Source: Dermatobacter hominis (GTDB taxonomy: Bacteria; Actinomycetota; Acidimicrobiia; Acidimicrobiales; Microtrichaceae). Taken from it: a stretch of 64,000 nt of DNA. Positions 44,665 to 54,812 of this stretch are shown here, piece by piece. Numbering within the stretch: position 1 is the first letter of the stretch; the number at the start of each line of letters is the position of its first letter. The DNA is taken from assembly GCF_020715685.1 (NCBI RefSeq), contig NZ_CP085840.1:992001-1056000 (forward strand). Direction: 5' to 3'. The position numbers and the translations under genes were made by a program. The notes under the pieces are model-generated. The model was not told where the DNA came from. It was given only the letters and a program-made list of their open reading frames with translations, and did not search any database.

Positions 44665-45234
44665 TCAACCCTCGAGGAGCTCGCGGGTCTTCGCCTCGAG
44701 CGCCTCGTCGATGGCGGCCTCGTGCCGCTTGGTGAGCTTGTCCAGCTCACCCTCGGCCCTCCGCAGGTCGTCGGCCGAGATGTCGCCGTCCTTCTCGAGC
44801 GCGTCCAGGTCCTTGCGGGCGTCGCGCCGGGCGCCCCGGACGGCGTTGCGACCGTCCTCCGCCTTCGTCCTGACGAGGCGCACGTACTCCTTGCGGCGCT
44901 CCTCGGTGAGCGGCGGGAACGCCAGGCGGATGGCCACGCCGTCGTTCGACGGGTTCAGCCCGAGCTGCGAGTCCTGGATCGCCCGCTCGATGCCGGCCAT
45001 CGCGCCCTTGTCGAACGGCGTGATCACGAGCATCCGGGCATCGGGCACCGAGAAGCTCGCCAGCTGCTGCAGCGGGGTCGAGGCGCCGTAGTAGTCGACC
45101 GGCAGCTTCTCGACCAGACCGGGGTTCGCCCGCCCGGTCCGCACCCCGGCGAACTCCTGGCGGGCGTGCGCGACCGCCCGGTCCATGTGCTCGCCCGCAT
45201 CCTCCAGCACCGCCTCGATCAACTCGTCGCTCAC
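44665..45234 (-). CDS. frr: ribosome-recycling factor
   Basis: A 189-aa two-domain factor that splits ribosomes after termination. Motifs: ARQEFAGVRTGRANPGLVEK, YYGASTPLQQLASFSVPD, MLVITPFDKGAMAGIERAI, NDGVAIRLAFPPLTEERRKE and GDISADDLRRAEGELDKLT. The GTG at 45234 (VSDELIEAVLEDAGEHM) is preferred to the in-frame start at 45282, which adds an unrelated leader crossing the pyrH-frr hairpin. Confidence 0.95.
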   Translation of the reverse strand: MSDELIEAVLEDAGEHMDRAVAHARQEFAGVRTGRANPGLVEKLPVDYYGASTPLQQLASFSVPDARMLVITPFDKGAMAGIERAIQDSQLGLNPSNDGVAIRLAFPPLTEERRKEYVRLVRTKAEDGRNAVRGARRDARKDLDALEKDGDISADDLRRAEGELDKLTKRHEAAIDEALEAKTRELLEG

Positions 45235-45275
45235 CGGGCCAGCCTCCCACAACCGACCCCTGAGGGTGAGACACC

Positions 45276-45296
45276 CGTGCACCCCCGGGGTGCACG
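45276..45296 (-). terminator. hairpin between pyrH and frr
   Basis: CGTGCACCCC and GGGGTGCACG are exact inverse complements separated by one base (palindrome). The hairpin has an effective 8-bp stem with a small loop, 20 bases past the pyrH stop. It may pause or end transcription within the operon. Confidence 0.5.
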
Positions 45297-45315
45297 GCGC
45301 GTCGCTCGGCGACGG

Positions 45316-46825
<1,510 letters not shown>

Positions 46826-46826
<1 letters not shown>

Positions 46827-47812
46827 CAGTGCTCCTCGGTGTGGGGGGTGACGGGCGACGCCTCGGACGGCGTCCCGTCTGCGGCCAGCTCCTCGGCGGC
46901 CACCTCGTTGGCGGTGGGGGCGGCAGCGGCGACGTCGGAGTCGGCCGAGCCCTCCTTCAGCACCGAGCCCTCGTCCTCGGGGGCGTTGCGGGCGGCGAGC
47001 ACCCGGGCCTCGCGCTCGGCCGCAGCCTGGCGGGCCTCCGCCTGGGCGCGGGCCTGCTCGGCGGCCTTCTCGGCCTGCTCTTCGACGGAGCGCTCGCGCG
47101 GCGCGGTCTCGGGGTGCTTCTTCGACCGCATGAGCCGGCCCTCGACCACGGCGTCCGCGATCACCCGGGTCAGCAGGTTGCCCGAGCGGATGGCGTCGTC
47201 GTTGCCGGGGATGACGTACTGGATGATGTCGGGGTCGCAGTTGGTGTCGACGACGGCCACGACGGGGATGCCGAGCTTGTTCGCCTCGGTGACCGCGATG
47301 TCCTCCTTCTTGGTGTCCAGGATGAACACCGCGTCGGGGAGGCGCTCCAGGTCGCGGATGCCGTTGAGGTTGCGCTCGAGCTTGTCCAGCTCGCGGGTGA
47401 GCAGCAGCGCTTCCTTCTTGGGCATGGCGTCGAACTCACCGGAGTCCCGCATGCGCTGGTACTCCTTCATCTTGCCGACGCGCTTCGAGATCGTCTCGAA
47501 GTTGGTGAGCATGCCGCCCAGCCAGCGCTGGTTGATGTAGGGCATGCCGCACTTCTCGGCGTAGCCCTGGATCGAGTCCTGGGCCTGCTTCTTCGTGCCG
47601 ATGAACAGGACGGTGCCGCCGTCGGCGACCAGGTCCCGCACGAAGAGGTACGACTTCTCGATCCCCGACAGCGTCTGGTGGAGGTCGATCAGGTAGATCC
47701 CCCCGCGCTCCCCGTGGATGAAGCGCTTCATCTTGGGGTTCCAGCGGCGGGTCTGGTGGCCGAAGTGCACTCCGGCCTCGAGCAGCTGCTTCATGGTGAC
47801 GACAGCGGACAC
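46826..47812 (-). CDS. rpsB: 30S ribosomal protein S2
   Basis: A ribosomal protein of 328 aa; the extra length over E. coli S2 (241) is a C-terminal acidic and Ala-rich tail of about 70 residues. Core motifs: [67 protein letters not shown] and [12 protein letters not shown]. The GTG at 47812 (AAGGAGACCCAC before it) precedes an internal ATG six codons on. Confidence 0.96.
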
Positions 47813-48051
47813 GTGGGTCTCCTTCCCTTCGGTTCGACGAGACCCGGGTGCGACACCGGACCGCACGGGGCGGCCACGGCGACCGAAGAGGGCGCCCGGG
47901 CGAGGATGGTTGGTCTGCACGGCCCGGTTCCGGGCCGACGGAAGAGTGTAGTCGCGGCCCGAAGGGCCCACCATCGCAGGCCGCGGGGCCAGCGGCGCGG
48001 ACGCGCCGGCCGCGGCTGCGGGCCTGCCGATGCCGGTCGGGACCGGTCGGC
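47813..48051 (-). other. rpsB upstream region (239 bases)
   Basis: The gap between the M23 peptidase stop and rpsB must hold the rpsB operon promoter. A TACACT box is present on the minus strand near 47950 but has no convincing -35 element. No tRNA or small gene is seen. Confidence 0.3.
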
Positions 48052-48588
48052 TCAGCGTGGCACCGGCACGAGCACGGCGTGGCGCGGCGGGCCGCCGACG
48101 AACAGCGCGGCCGGGTCCTGGTACACGTCGCCCCGCCGCACCCCCAGGTGCAGCACCGCCGCGGTCGTGCCGAGGACGTCGCCGAGCGCGACCCGGTCGC
48201 CCGCGGCCACGCGGACCTCGACCAGCCCCGTCAGCGACGACCGGAGGCCGTCCGGGTGCTCGACGGTGACCACGCCGCGCCCGGCGACCCGCCCGGCGAA
48301 CGTGACCGTCCCGGCGCCGATGGCCCGGGCCGTCGCGCCGGGGACCGTGGCGTACTCGAGACCGCGGTTGCCCGGCCCGTAGGGCGTGGACGGCGGGCGG
48401 AAGGGATCGCTGACCGGGGCGTCGACCGGCGGCGCGTAGGGCCCGGTCGCCACGGCGGTGGTCGCACCGACCGGGGCGGTGCGGGTGGGACCGTCGGCCA
48501 AGCCGGGGCCCCTGCCCGGCGAGGTGGTGGTCGACAGCGCGACGGCGGCGGCCGCCGCCAGCGCGACGGCGACGAGGACGGTGCGCAC
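48052..48588 (-). CDS. M23 family (LytM-like) peptidoglycan peptidase
   Basis: A 178-aa secreted protein. A signal peptide ([16 protein letters not shown]) is followed by a Thr/Pro-rich linker and the LytM fold from about residue 58: [21 protein letters not shown], where family catalytic H-x-x-x-D is replaced by N-R-G-L-E-Y, then [24 protein letters not shown] and a final LHLGVRRGD (usual HxH). Ligand residues are only partly conserved, so activity may be lost. The GTG follows GGAGGCGCCC. It is the usual neighbour of whiG and rpsB in actinobacteria. Confidence 0.8.
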   Translation of the reverse strand: MRTVLVAVALAAAAAVALSTTTSPGRGPGLADGPTRTAPVGATTAVATGPYAPPVDAPVSDPFRPPSTPYGPGNRGLEYATVPGATARAIGAGTVTFAGRVAGRGVVTVEHPDGLRSSLTGLVEVRVAAGDRVALGDVLGTTAAVLHLGVRRGDVYQDPAALFVGGPPRHAVLVPVPR

Positions 48589-48660
48589 GGGCGCCTCCCT
48601 GGCTCGGCCCGGGTCGAGGCCGGGCGGGAGGGGAAGCGAGGTGATCCGGTGCGGCCCGGG

Positions 48661-49467
48661 TCAGCCCGGGATGCGGTCCATGCTGTTGAACCGGCTGCGC
48701 AGGTGCAGCACCGCCTTGGTGTGGATCTGGCACACCCGGGACTCGGTCACGCCGAGCACCCGGCCGATCTCCTGCAGCGTGAGGCTCTCGTAGTAGTAGA
48801 GCGTGAGCACGATCTTCTCCCGCTCGGGCAGGCCGTTGACCGCCTGCGCCAGCAGCTGGCGGGTCTCGGCGACCTCGAAGGCGCCCATCGGGCCGTGCGA
48901 CGACCGGTCGGCGATGGTGTCGCCGAGCGTGATCGCCTCGCCCCGCTCCCCCGAGCCGGTCAGGATCTCGTCGAGCGCGGCCAGGCCGACGTTCGAGATC
49001 TGGTTGAGCGCCGTCTGCAGCTGGTCGTCGGTCCAGCGCAGCTCACCGGCCAGCTCCTCGTCCGACGGCGCCCGGTGGTGCTTCGCCTCGAGCTTGGCGT
49101 ACGCGCGCTCGATCTGGCGGACCTTCGAGCGCACCGAGCGCGGCACCCAGTCGATCGAGCGGAGCTCGTCGAGGATCGAGCCCTTGATGCGGCTGATGGC
49201 GTAGGTCTCGAACTTGTAACCCCGCTCGGGCTCGAACTTGTCGATCGCATCGATGAGCCCGAACATCCCGTAGCTCACGAGGTCGGACTGCTCGACGTTC
49301 TGCGGGAGGCCGACGGCCAGGCGGCTCGCGACGTACTTGACCAGCGGCGAGTAGTGGACGATGAGGGCCTCCCGGGCCCGCGAGGTGCCCTTGTCCTTGT
49401 AGGCGGCCCACAACCGCTCCAGCTCGACGTCGGTCGGCGTGTCCTCGGTCCTCGTTCGCGTGGTCAT
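48661..49467 (-). CDS. whiG: RNA polymerase sigma factor of the WhiG/FliA family
   Basis: A 268-aa sigma-28-like factor. Region 2: [59 protein letters not shown]. Region 3, then region 4 with [21 protein letters not shown] and [29 protein letters not shown]. In streptomycetes WhiG starts sporulation; here the function may be motility- or development-related. The ATG shares a base with the xerC stop (TGATG). Confidence 0.92.
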   Translation of the reverse strand: MTTRTRTEDTPTDVELERLWAAYKDKGTSRAREALIVHYSPLVKYVASRLAVGLPQNVEQSDLVSYGMFGLIDAIDKFEPERGYKFETYAISRIKGSILDELRSIDWVPRSVRSKVRQIERAYAKLEAKHHRAPSDEELAGELRWTDDQLQTALNQISNVGLAALDEILTGSGERGEAITLGDTIADRSSHGPMGAFEVAETRQLLAQAVNGLPEREKIVLTLYYYESLTLQEIGRVLGVTESRVCQIHTKAVLHLRSRFNSMDRIPG

Positions 49468-50382
49468 CAGGCCCTCGGGTGGCTCTCGCGGAAGACTCGG
49501 CTGAGTCGGTCCTTGCTGACGTGGGTGTAGACCTGCGTCGTCGCCAGGTCGGCATGGCCCAGGAGCTCCTGCACGACCCTCAGGTCGGCGCCCCCGTCCA
49601 GCAGGTGGGTGGCGAAGGTGTGGCGCAGCGCGTGCGGGTGCGTCGGCACCGGTGAGCGGCGGTCGAGCATGCGGCGGACGTCGCGCGGGCCGAGCCGCTT
49701 GCCGCGGCGGTTGTGGAACAGGGCGGCCGCGTCGGCGTCGAGCGGCACCGCCGTCGCGACCTCGGTGAGCCAGCGGGTGCGGGCGCCGGACGGCCCGAGC
49801 CACGCGCCCAGCGCCGTGCGGGCCGGGTCGCTCACCGGCACGATCCGCTGCTTGGCGCCCTTGCCCCACACGGTCGCCCGGGAGCGGGCCAGGTCGACGT
49901 CGTCGACGTCGAGCCCGCACAGCTCCGACACCCGGAGGCCCGATCCGTAGAGCAGCTCGACGACGGCGTCGTCGCGCGCCGCGACCACGGGGTCCTCGTC
50001 GGCGGGGTGCTCGTCGAGCACCTGGTGCAGCTCGTCGGCCCGCAGCACCCGGGGCAGGCGCGCCGCGCCGGCGGGGGCGCTGACCCCGACGGTGGGATCC
50101 GCCGTGGTGAGACCCCGGCGGAGGCACCAGCCGAAGTAGCGGCGCAGCGAGGCCATCGTCCGCGCCATCGTGCGGGGCGCCCGGTGGGCCTCCGCGAGGC
50201 GGGCGAGGTAGCGCCGGATGCGGTCGGCGGTCGACGTCGGCCGGGCGGCTCGCGGGGCGGAGCTCGTCGGCCTCGGCCCAGTCCACGAAGGCCAGGACGT
50301 CACGCCGGTAGACGGCGAGGGTGGACGGCGCCAGCGGCACCGCGGCCACGAACTCCTCGACCTCCCACGAACCGTTCCGCAC
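49467..50382 (-). CDS. xerC: tyrosine recombinase XerC, frame broken by one base
   Basis: Chromosome dimer resolution recombinase, about 304 aa when restored. The N-terminal core-binding part (WEVEEFVAAVPLAPSTLAVY, DVLAFVDWAEADELRPASRP) starts at GTG 50382. The break is around 50225-50232 (GACCGCCGACCGC), where removing one base gives RIRRYLARLAEAHRAPRTMART. The catalytic part is intact: GSGLRVSELCGL (Arg), HPHALRHTFATHLL (His, Arg), GHADLATTQVYTHV (His, Tyr). The coding length is 3n+1, in agreement with one extra base. Longer reading from 50447 is out of frame at the N-terminus. Confidence 0.85.
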
Positions 50383-50557
50383 GCTCTCGCCCTCACCTCA
50401 TCGACGACTGCTCTCCGTAGCGTAGCGAGCGCGCTCCGTGATGGCACTCCCGAGTTGGGTGAGTCCTCCCCGGGGCACCTCGGCGCCGACCCCGCTCGGT
50501 CGACGGATCGACCCTACGGGCTGACCGCCGGAACGGCGCGGACCCGCTCCGGCCGGT

Positions 50558-51718
50558 TCAGGGCGGCTCACCCGGCCCGGTGCCCCGGCGCGCGATCCGC
50601 TCGACGAACGGACCGCGGCGCTCCGCCCACCCGAGCGCCTCCAGCTCCCCGAGCGCCACCGACAGCCGGGCCAGGTCGAGGCCCAGGTCCCGGGCCAGCG
50701 CCTCGACCGGCACCGGCGTGAAGCCGAGCGCTCCGAGCACCGCACCCGCGTCGCCCGCAGGGTCGGGGCGCTCCTCGGTGGGCGCAGGCACCGAGCCGGC
50801 CCGGGACAGGCCGAGCGCCACCAGCACGTCGTCGACGCCCGTACACACACCGGCACCGTCGCGCAGCAGCGCGTTCGTGCCGGCCGACGCGGCGCTCTCG
50901 ACCGGGCCCGGCACCGCCAGGACGGTGCGGTCGCGACGTTGCGCCTGCTCGACGGTGTGCATCGAGCCGCCCCGCTCGGCGGACTCCACCACGACGACGA
51001 CCTGGGCCAGGCCGGCCAGGATGCGGTTGCGCACCGGGAAGCGCCAGGGCTCGGGGCGGGTGCCCGGCGGCGCCTCCGACAGGACGACGCCGCGATCGAC
51101 GACCTCGCGGGCCAGGGCGGCGTTCGTCGCCGGTCCCGGCGCGTCGACCCCACCGCCGACGACCGCAGCCGGACCGGCGCGCCCGTCCACCGCCCCGTGG
51201 TGCGCCGCGGCGTCGATCCCGAGCGCCAGGCCCGAGACGACGCACACGCCCGCGGCGGCGAGGTTGCGGCCGAGGTCGTGAGCGACCCGACGCCCGTAGC
51301 CGGTGGCCCGCCGGGTGCCGACCACAGCCACCCTCGGTGCGGCCAGCACGTCGAGGTCACCGCGGTGGAACAGGAGGACCGGCGGGTCGGGGTCGTCGAG
51401 GAGGCAGGACGGGTACGAGGGCGATCCGATCGACACCACGCCGATCCCCCGCTCGCGCCACCGGGCCCACGACCTGACCGGGTCGCACGTCGACGCCGCC
51501 CGGGCCCACCCGGGCACCGCCGCCCGCGTCGGCGGTGGCAGTGCGTCGAGCACCGACGAGGGAAGTCGTCCGCGCCGGACCCGGTCCCACACCTCGGCCG
51601 GTGGGCCGAGCGAGAGCAGCACCCGGAGCGAGGCGCCGCCGACGCGGTCGAGCGACGCCAGCGCCCCGAGGTGCGCCTCGTGCGGAACCGGCTCCCCACT
51701 CATGCCCATCTCCCTCAT
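50558..51718 (-). CDS. dprA: DNA-processing protein DprA
   Basis: A 386-aa Rossmann-like protein that loads RecA on incoming single-stranded DNA. It has an N-terminal SAM-like part, the core VAVVGTRRATGYGRRVAHDLG, VVSGLALGIDAAAHHGAV, VVLSEAPPGTRPEPWRFPVRNRI, VVVVESAERGGSMHTVEQA and VLAVPGPV, and a C-terminal winged helix (about 325-380). Start: ATG at 51718 with GGGAGG; in-frame ATGs at 51709 and 51703 are alternatives. It lies 19 bases after comM, the usual pair. Confidence 0.94.
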   Translation of the reverse strand: MREMGMSGEPVPHEAHLGALASLDRVGGASLRVLLSLGPPAEVWDRVRRGRLPSSVLDALPPPTRAAVPGWARAASTCDPVRSWARWRERGIGVVSIGSPSYPSCLLDDPDPPVLLFHRGDLDVLAAPRVAVVGTRRATGYGRRVAHDLGRNLAAAGVCVVSGLALGIDAAAHHGAVDGRAGPAAVVGGGVDAPGPATNAALAREVVDRGVVLSEAPPGTRPEPWRFPVRNRILAGLAQVVVVVESAERGGSMHTVEQAQRRDRTVLAVPGPVESAASAGTNALLRDGAGVCTGVDDVLVALGLSRAGSVPAPTEERPDPAGDAGAVLGALGFTPVPVEALARDLGLDLARLSVALGELEALGWAERRGPFVERIARRGTGPGEPP

Positions 51719-51737
51719 GCCCGACCCTCCCAGGGGC

Positions 51738-53246
51738 TCATGCCGCGACCCCCAGGGCCTCGGCGTGGGTGCGCAACGAGAGCGCCACGTGGACGTGCTC
51801 GGCGTCGAGCGGGCCGCTCACGCCGTCGAGGTCCATGAGCGTGAGCGCCACGGCCCTCACGCGCTGCGCGCCGCGCATCGTCAACCGCCCCGCCGCCAGC
51901 CGGTCCCGCAGGACCGACAGCGCATCGGGGCCGAGCGGTGCCGCCCGCTCGAGCGCGGCGCCCCGGAGCTGCCGGTTGGACGACACGCCGCGCCGACGAG
52001 CGAGCTCCCGTGCCGCCTCGACCCGGGCCCGCACCACGGCGGTCGGCTCGCCGTGGGCCTGCTGCCCCAACACCTCGGAGGCGGGCGGCGGGTCGACCCA
52101 GAGCCCGAGGTCGAAGCGGTCGAGCAGCGGGCCGGACAGCCGGCGCAGGTAGCGCTGGACCTGGGCCGCGCTGCACCGGCAGGCGCCGAAGGGCCCGGCG
52201 CCGCACGGGCACGGGTTCGTCGCGCCGACCAGCAGGAACCGTGCGGGCAACGTCGCGCCGACGTGGGCCCGGGCCACCCGCACCACGCCCGACTCGAGCG
52301 GCTGGCGCAGGGCGTCGAGGTGCGCGGCCGGGAACTCGCCCAGCTCGTCGAGGAACAGCACGCCGCCCGACGCCAGCGAGATCTCCCCCGGCCGGAGCAC
52401 CGCCGAGCCACCGCCGACCAGCGCCACGAGCGACGCGGTGTGGTGCGGGGCCCGCAGCGGCGGGCGCCGGAGCAGGGCGGGGGCGTCCTGCAGCACGCCC
52501 GCCGCCGAGTGGACCCGGGACACGTCGAGCGCGGCCTCGTCGGACAGGTCGGGCAGCAGCCCCGGCAGCCGTTCGGCGAGCATCGTCTTGCCGCCCCCGG
52601 GCGGCCCCACCATGAGCAGGTGGTGGCCGCCCGCCGCCGCGACCTCGAGCGCCCGGCGCGCCACGACCTGGCCCTGCACGTCGGCGAGGTCGGGGACGTC
52701 GTCGGACCGGACCGGCGGCGACGGCGCCTCGGCGTCGGGCCAGGGCTCCTCGCCCTGCAGGGCGAGCACCAGCTCCCGCAGCGTGCGGGCGCAGCGCACG
52801 TCGGGCCGGACGAGCGACGCCTCGGCCGCGTCGGCGTGCGGCACGACCGGGCGCAGCTCGCCCACGGCCTCGCAGAGCGGGAGCATGCCGACGACCCCGC
52901 GGAGCGACCCGTCGAGCCCGAGCTCGCCGATGAAGGCGTGGCCGTCGAGCACCGTGGGCTCGATCTGGCCGGTGGCCGCCAGCAGCGCCAGGGCCATCGC
53001 CACGTCGAGGCCGGCCCCGACCTTGCGCAGGTTCGTCGGGGCGAGGTTGACCGTGACCCGCGCCTGCTTGACGACGAACCGCGACGACAGCATCGCGGCG
53101 CGGACGCGGTCGCGCGACTCCCGGCACGACGTGTCGGGCAGCCCCACGATCGTGAACGCCGGGAGCCCCTCGCTCACGTGGGCCTCGACCTGGACGGGGT
53201 GGCCGCGGACGCCGAGCAGCGTGGCGGATCGGGCGGTGGCGAGCAC
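51738..53246 (-). CDS. comM: Mg-chelatase-like AAA ATPase YifB/ComM
   Basis: A 502-aa ATPase; ComM is a helicase that aids branch migration in transformation. N-terminal Lon-S5-like domain (EAHVSEGLPAFTIVGLPDTS, RVTVNLAPTNLRKVGAGLDVAMAL), then AAA: LMVGPPGGGKTMLAERL (Walker A, about 214), APHHTASLVALVGGG, GVLFLDELGEF (Walker B), and a zinc-like patch ATNPCPCGAGPFGACRCS. The GTG at 53246 has AGGAGG five bases upstream; a start at 53336 would add an unrelated leader. Confidence 0.94.
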   Translation of the reverse strand: MLATARSATLLGVRGHPVQVEAHVSEGLPAFTIVGLPDTSCRESRDRVRAAMLSSRFVVKQARVTVNLAPTNLRKVGAGLDVAMALALLAATGQIEPTVLDGHAFIGELGLDGSLRGVVGMLPLCEAVGELRPVVPHADAAEASLVRPDVRCARTLRELVLALQGEEPWPDAEAPSPPVRSDDVPDLADVQGQVVARRALEVAAAGGHHLLMVGPPGGGKTMLAERLPGLLPDLSDEAALDVSRVHSAAGVLQDAPALLRRPPLRAPHHTASLVALVGGGSAVLRPGEISLASGGVLFLDELGEFPAAHLDALRQPLESGVVRVARAHVGATLPARFLLVGATNPCPCGAGPFGACRCSAAQVQRYLRRLSGPLLDRFDLGLWVDPPPASEVLGQQAHGEPTAVVRARVEAARELARRRGVSSNRQLRGAALERAAPLGPDALSVLRDRLAAGRLTMRGAQRVRAVALTLMDLDGVSGPLDAEHVHVALSLRTHAEALGVAA

Positions 53247-53458
53247 GGCGGCCTCCTGGAGCGGAGCGACGCTCCCGGTCGGCGGGAGCCGGCGGCAGCC
53301 GTGAGCTGCGATCCCGACCGCGGACGGCCGGTGCACCGGAGCGTAGGCGTCCGGCGCCGCACCCCACCCCGCTCCCGACCGGGGACCGGTCCCCGGTCGG
53401 GATCGAGCGAGGCCGACCCGATGACAGCGCGGGGACCCCGAGGCGCGAAGATCGGTCC

Positions 53459-53569
53459 ATGGGCATGAACCCGCACCACCAGCACCGTCGGTCCGGCTGG
53501 GACTACGTGTACGTCGGGGCGGCCCTCCTGGTGGCGCTGGGCGTGCTCGCCTGGGCCTTCCTCGGCTGA
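53459..53569 (+). CDS. possible 36-aa single-pass membrane protein
   Basis: ATG at 53459 gives a basic, His-rich N-terminus (HHQHRRSGWDYV), a hydrophobic helix (VGAALLVALGVLAWAFL) and a stop. There is no clear ribosome site. It lies between the divergent comM and the CxxC protein gene. Length and hydrophobic pattern suit a small membrane protein, but chance cannot be ruled out. Confidence 0.35.
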   Translation: MGMNPHHQHRRSGWDYVYVGAALLVALGVLAWAFLG

Positions 53570-53601
53570 GCGCGCCCCACCCGAGCGACGACGGAGCCGA
53601 C

Positions 53602-53811
53602 GTGCGCGACTACACCGCCACCGCCGACTGCGAGGTGCGCCGCATCCAGCCGTACGAGGCGACCAAGGGGTACGTCTGCCCCGGCTGCAACCGCGACATC
53701 CCGCCCGGGACCGGCCACATCGTGGCCGTGCCCCGCGACGCGCCCGACCTCCGGCGCCACTGGCACCGGGGCTGCTGGGAGCGGCGGCTGACGCGGGCGC
53801 CCCGGCGCTGA
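53602..53811 (+). CDS. small CxxC / HxxC zinc-ribbon-like protein, conserved actinobacterial family
   Basis: A 69-aa protein of a family seen in many actinobacteria near yraN or comM. YVCPGCNRDIPPGTGHIVAVP carries the CxxC, and RRHWHRGCWERR the HxHxxC, a likely zinc site. The GTG start follows GACGGAGCC. The function is unknown; some relatives carry the misleading name 'ATP/GTP-binding protein'. It ends 28 bases from the convergent yraN. Confidence 0.7.
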   Translation: MRDYTATADCEVRRIQPYEATKGYVCPGCNRDIPPGTGHIVAVPRDAPDLRRHWHRGCWERRLTRAPRR

Positions 53812-53839
53812 CGCCCCTCCGACGCCCCGGCGGGCGCCG

Positions 53840-54220
53840 CTAGAACGCGTCCTCGAGCACCTCGACCCGGCCGCTCGTCACGGCGACGACGTCGAAGCGC
53901 AGGTGCCGCGCCCGCACGTCGTGCGCGTCGAGCCACCGCAGCGCGAGCCGACGGAGACGCCGCTGCTTGTCGCGACCGACCGCTTCGAACGGCGAACCGA
54001 ACCGGTGCGTCGAGCGCGTCTTCACCTCGCAGAAGACGACGGTGTGCGCCGCGCCGTCGACGAGCCCGAGCACGAGGTCGAGCTCGCCGTCGGGGCAGCG
54101 CCAGTTGCGGTCGTAGAGCAGGTAGCCCCGCGCCAGGTACCAGGCCTGGGCGCGGTCCTCGCCGTACTCGCCGAGCCGGCGGTGGTCGTAGCGCCGCGGT
54201 CGCGGCTGCTCGTCCGACAT
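53840..54220 (-). CDS. UPF0102 / YraN family endonuclease-like protein
   Basis: A 126-aa protein with the PD-(D/E)XK-type fold. Motifs: RRLGEYGEDRAQAWYLARGY, NWRCPDGELDLVLGL, VVFCEVKTRSTHRFG (E-x-K), and VGRDKQRRLRRLALRWL. The start is ATG at 54220 behind GAGGGGG. Relatives are found next to comM/dprA and are linked to DNA uptake and recombination, without proven enzyme activity. Confidence 0.9.
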   Translation of the reverse strand: MSDEQPRPRRYDHRRLGEYGEDRAQAWYLARGYLLYDRNWRCPDGELDLVLGLVDGAAHTVVFCEVKTRSTHRFGSPFEAVGRDKQRRLRRLALRWLDAHDVRARHLRFDVVAVTSGRVEVLEDAF

Positions 54221-54299
54221 GGTCCCCCTCGCCGGCGGACCGGCGGTCGTCACGCCGGACGGGCCGGCGACGCTCAGGGGAAGTGCGGGGGCGCGACCG

Positions 54300-54644
54300 T
54301 CAGTCGCGCTTCTCCTTGATCTTCGCGGCCTTCCCGACGCGGTCGCGCACGTAGTACAGCTTCGCCCGGCGCACGTCGCCCCGCGAGTGGACCTCGATCT
54401 TGTCGATGATCGGCGAGTGCAGCGGGAACGTCCGCTCGACGCCGACGCCGTACGAGAGCTTGCGGACCGTGAAGGTCTCCTGCAGGCCCCCGCCCTGGCG
54501 GGCGATGACGGCCCCCTGGAACACCTGCACGCGCTCCTTGTTGCCCTCGATGACCTTCACGTGCACCTTCAGCGTGTCGCCGGGGGCGAAGTCGGGGATG
54601 TCGGTGCGGAGGCTGGCCTGGTCGATGACGTCGGTGGTCTTCAT
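54300..54644 (-). CDS. rplS: 50S ribosomal protein L19
   Basis: A 114-aa ribosomal protein at the 30S-50S interface. It shows [40 protein letters not shown] and [39 protein letters not shown]. The ATG follows AGGAGATCTCCC. A -10 box lies about 110 bases upstream. Confidence 0.97.
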   Translation of the reverse strand: MKTTDVIDQASLRTDIPDFAPGDTLKVHVKVIEGNKERVQVFQGAVIARQGGGLQETFTVRKLSYGVGVERTFPLHSPIIDKIEVHSRGDVRRAKLYYVRDRVGKAAKIKEKRD

Positions 54645-54754
54645 GGGAGATCTCCTGGCGGGCGCCGTCGTGGGCCCGCGGTGTTGCACGAGCAGGGGTT
54701 CGGTTGCGAGGCCGGGTGGGACCACGTCCCGCGACCCTGGCGCACAGCGGGTCG

Positions 54755-54760
54755 ATGATA
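54755..54760 (-). promoter_or_regulatory. probable -10 box of rplS
   Basis: TATCAT on the minus strand (five of six) about 111 bases before rplS. An element TTCATC at 17 bases upstream is a weak -35. It gives a leader of about 100 bases. Confidence 0.4.
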
Positions 54761-54788
54761 GTGGCTCGCAGCGGGCGGATGAAACCGA

Positions 54789-54812
54789 CCCGCTCCCCGC
54801 CGCTCAGGCGGG
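54789..54812. repeat. dispersed copy of the stop-codon hairpin repeat
   Basis: CCCGCTCCCCGCCGCTCAGG CGG matches the 9408-9434 stretch base for base. It contains the UGA stop of the lipoprotein hydrolase gene (54804) in a CCGC-CTGA-GCGG hairpin. Confidence 0.6.

Noticed and set aside
47813-47900. GGTTCGA word in the rpsB leader suggesting a tRNA T-loop
   Set aside because: Flanking bases do not pair to give a T stem or acceptor stem.
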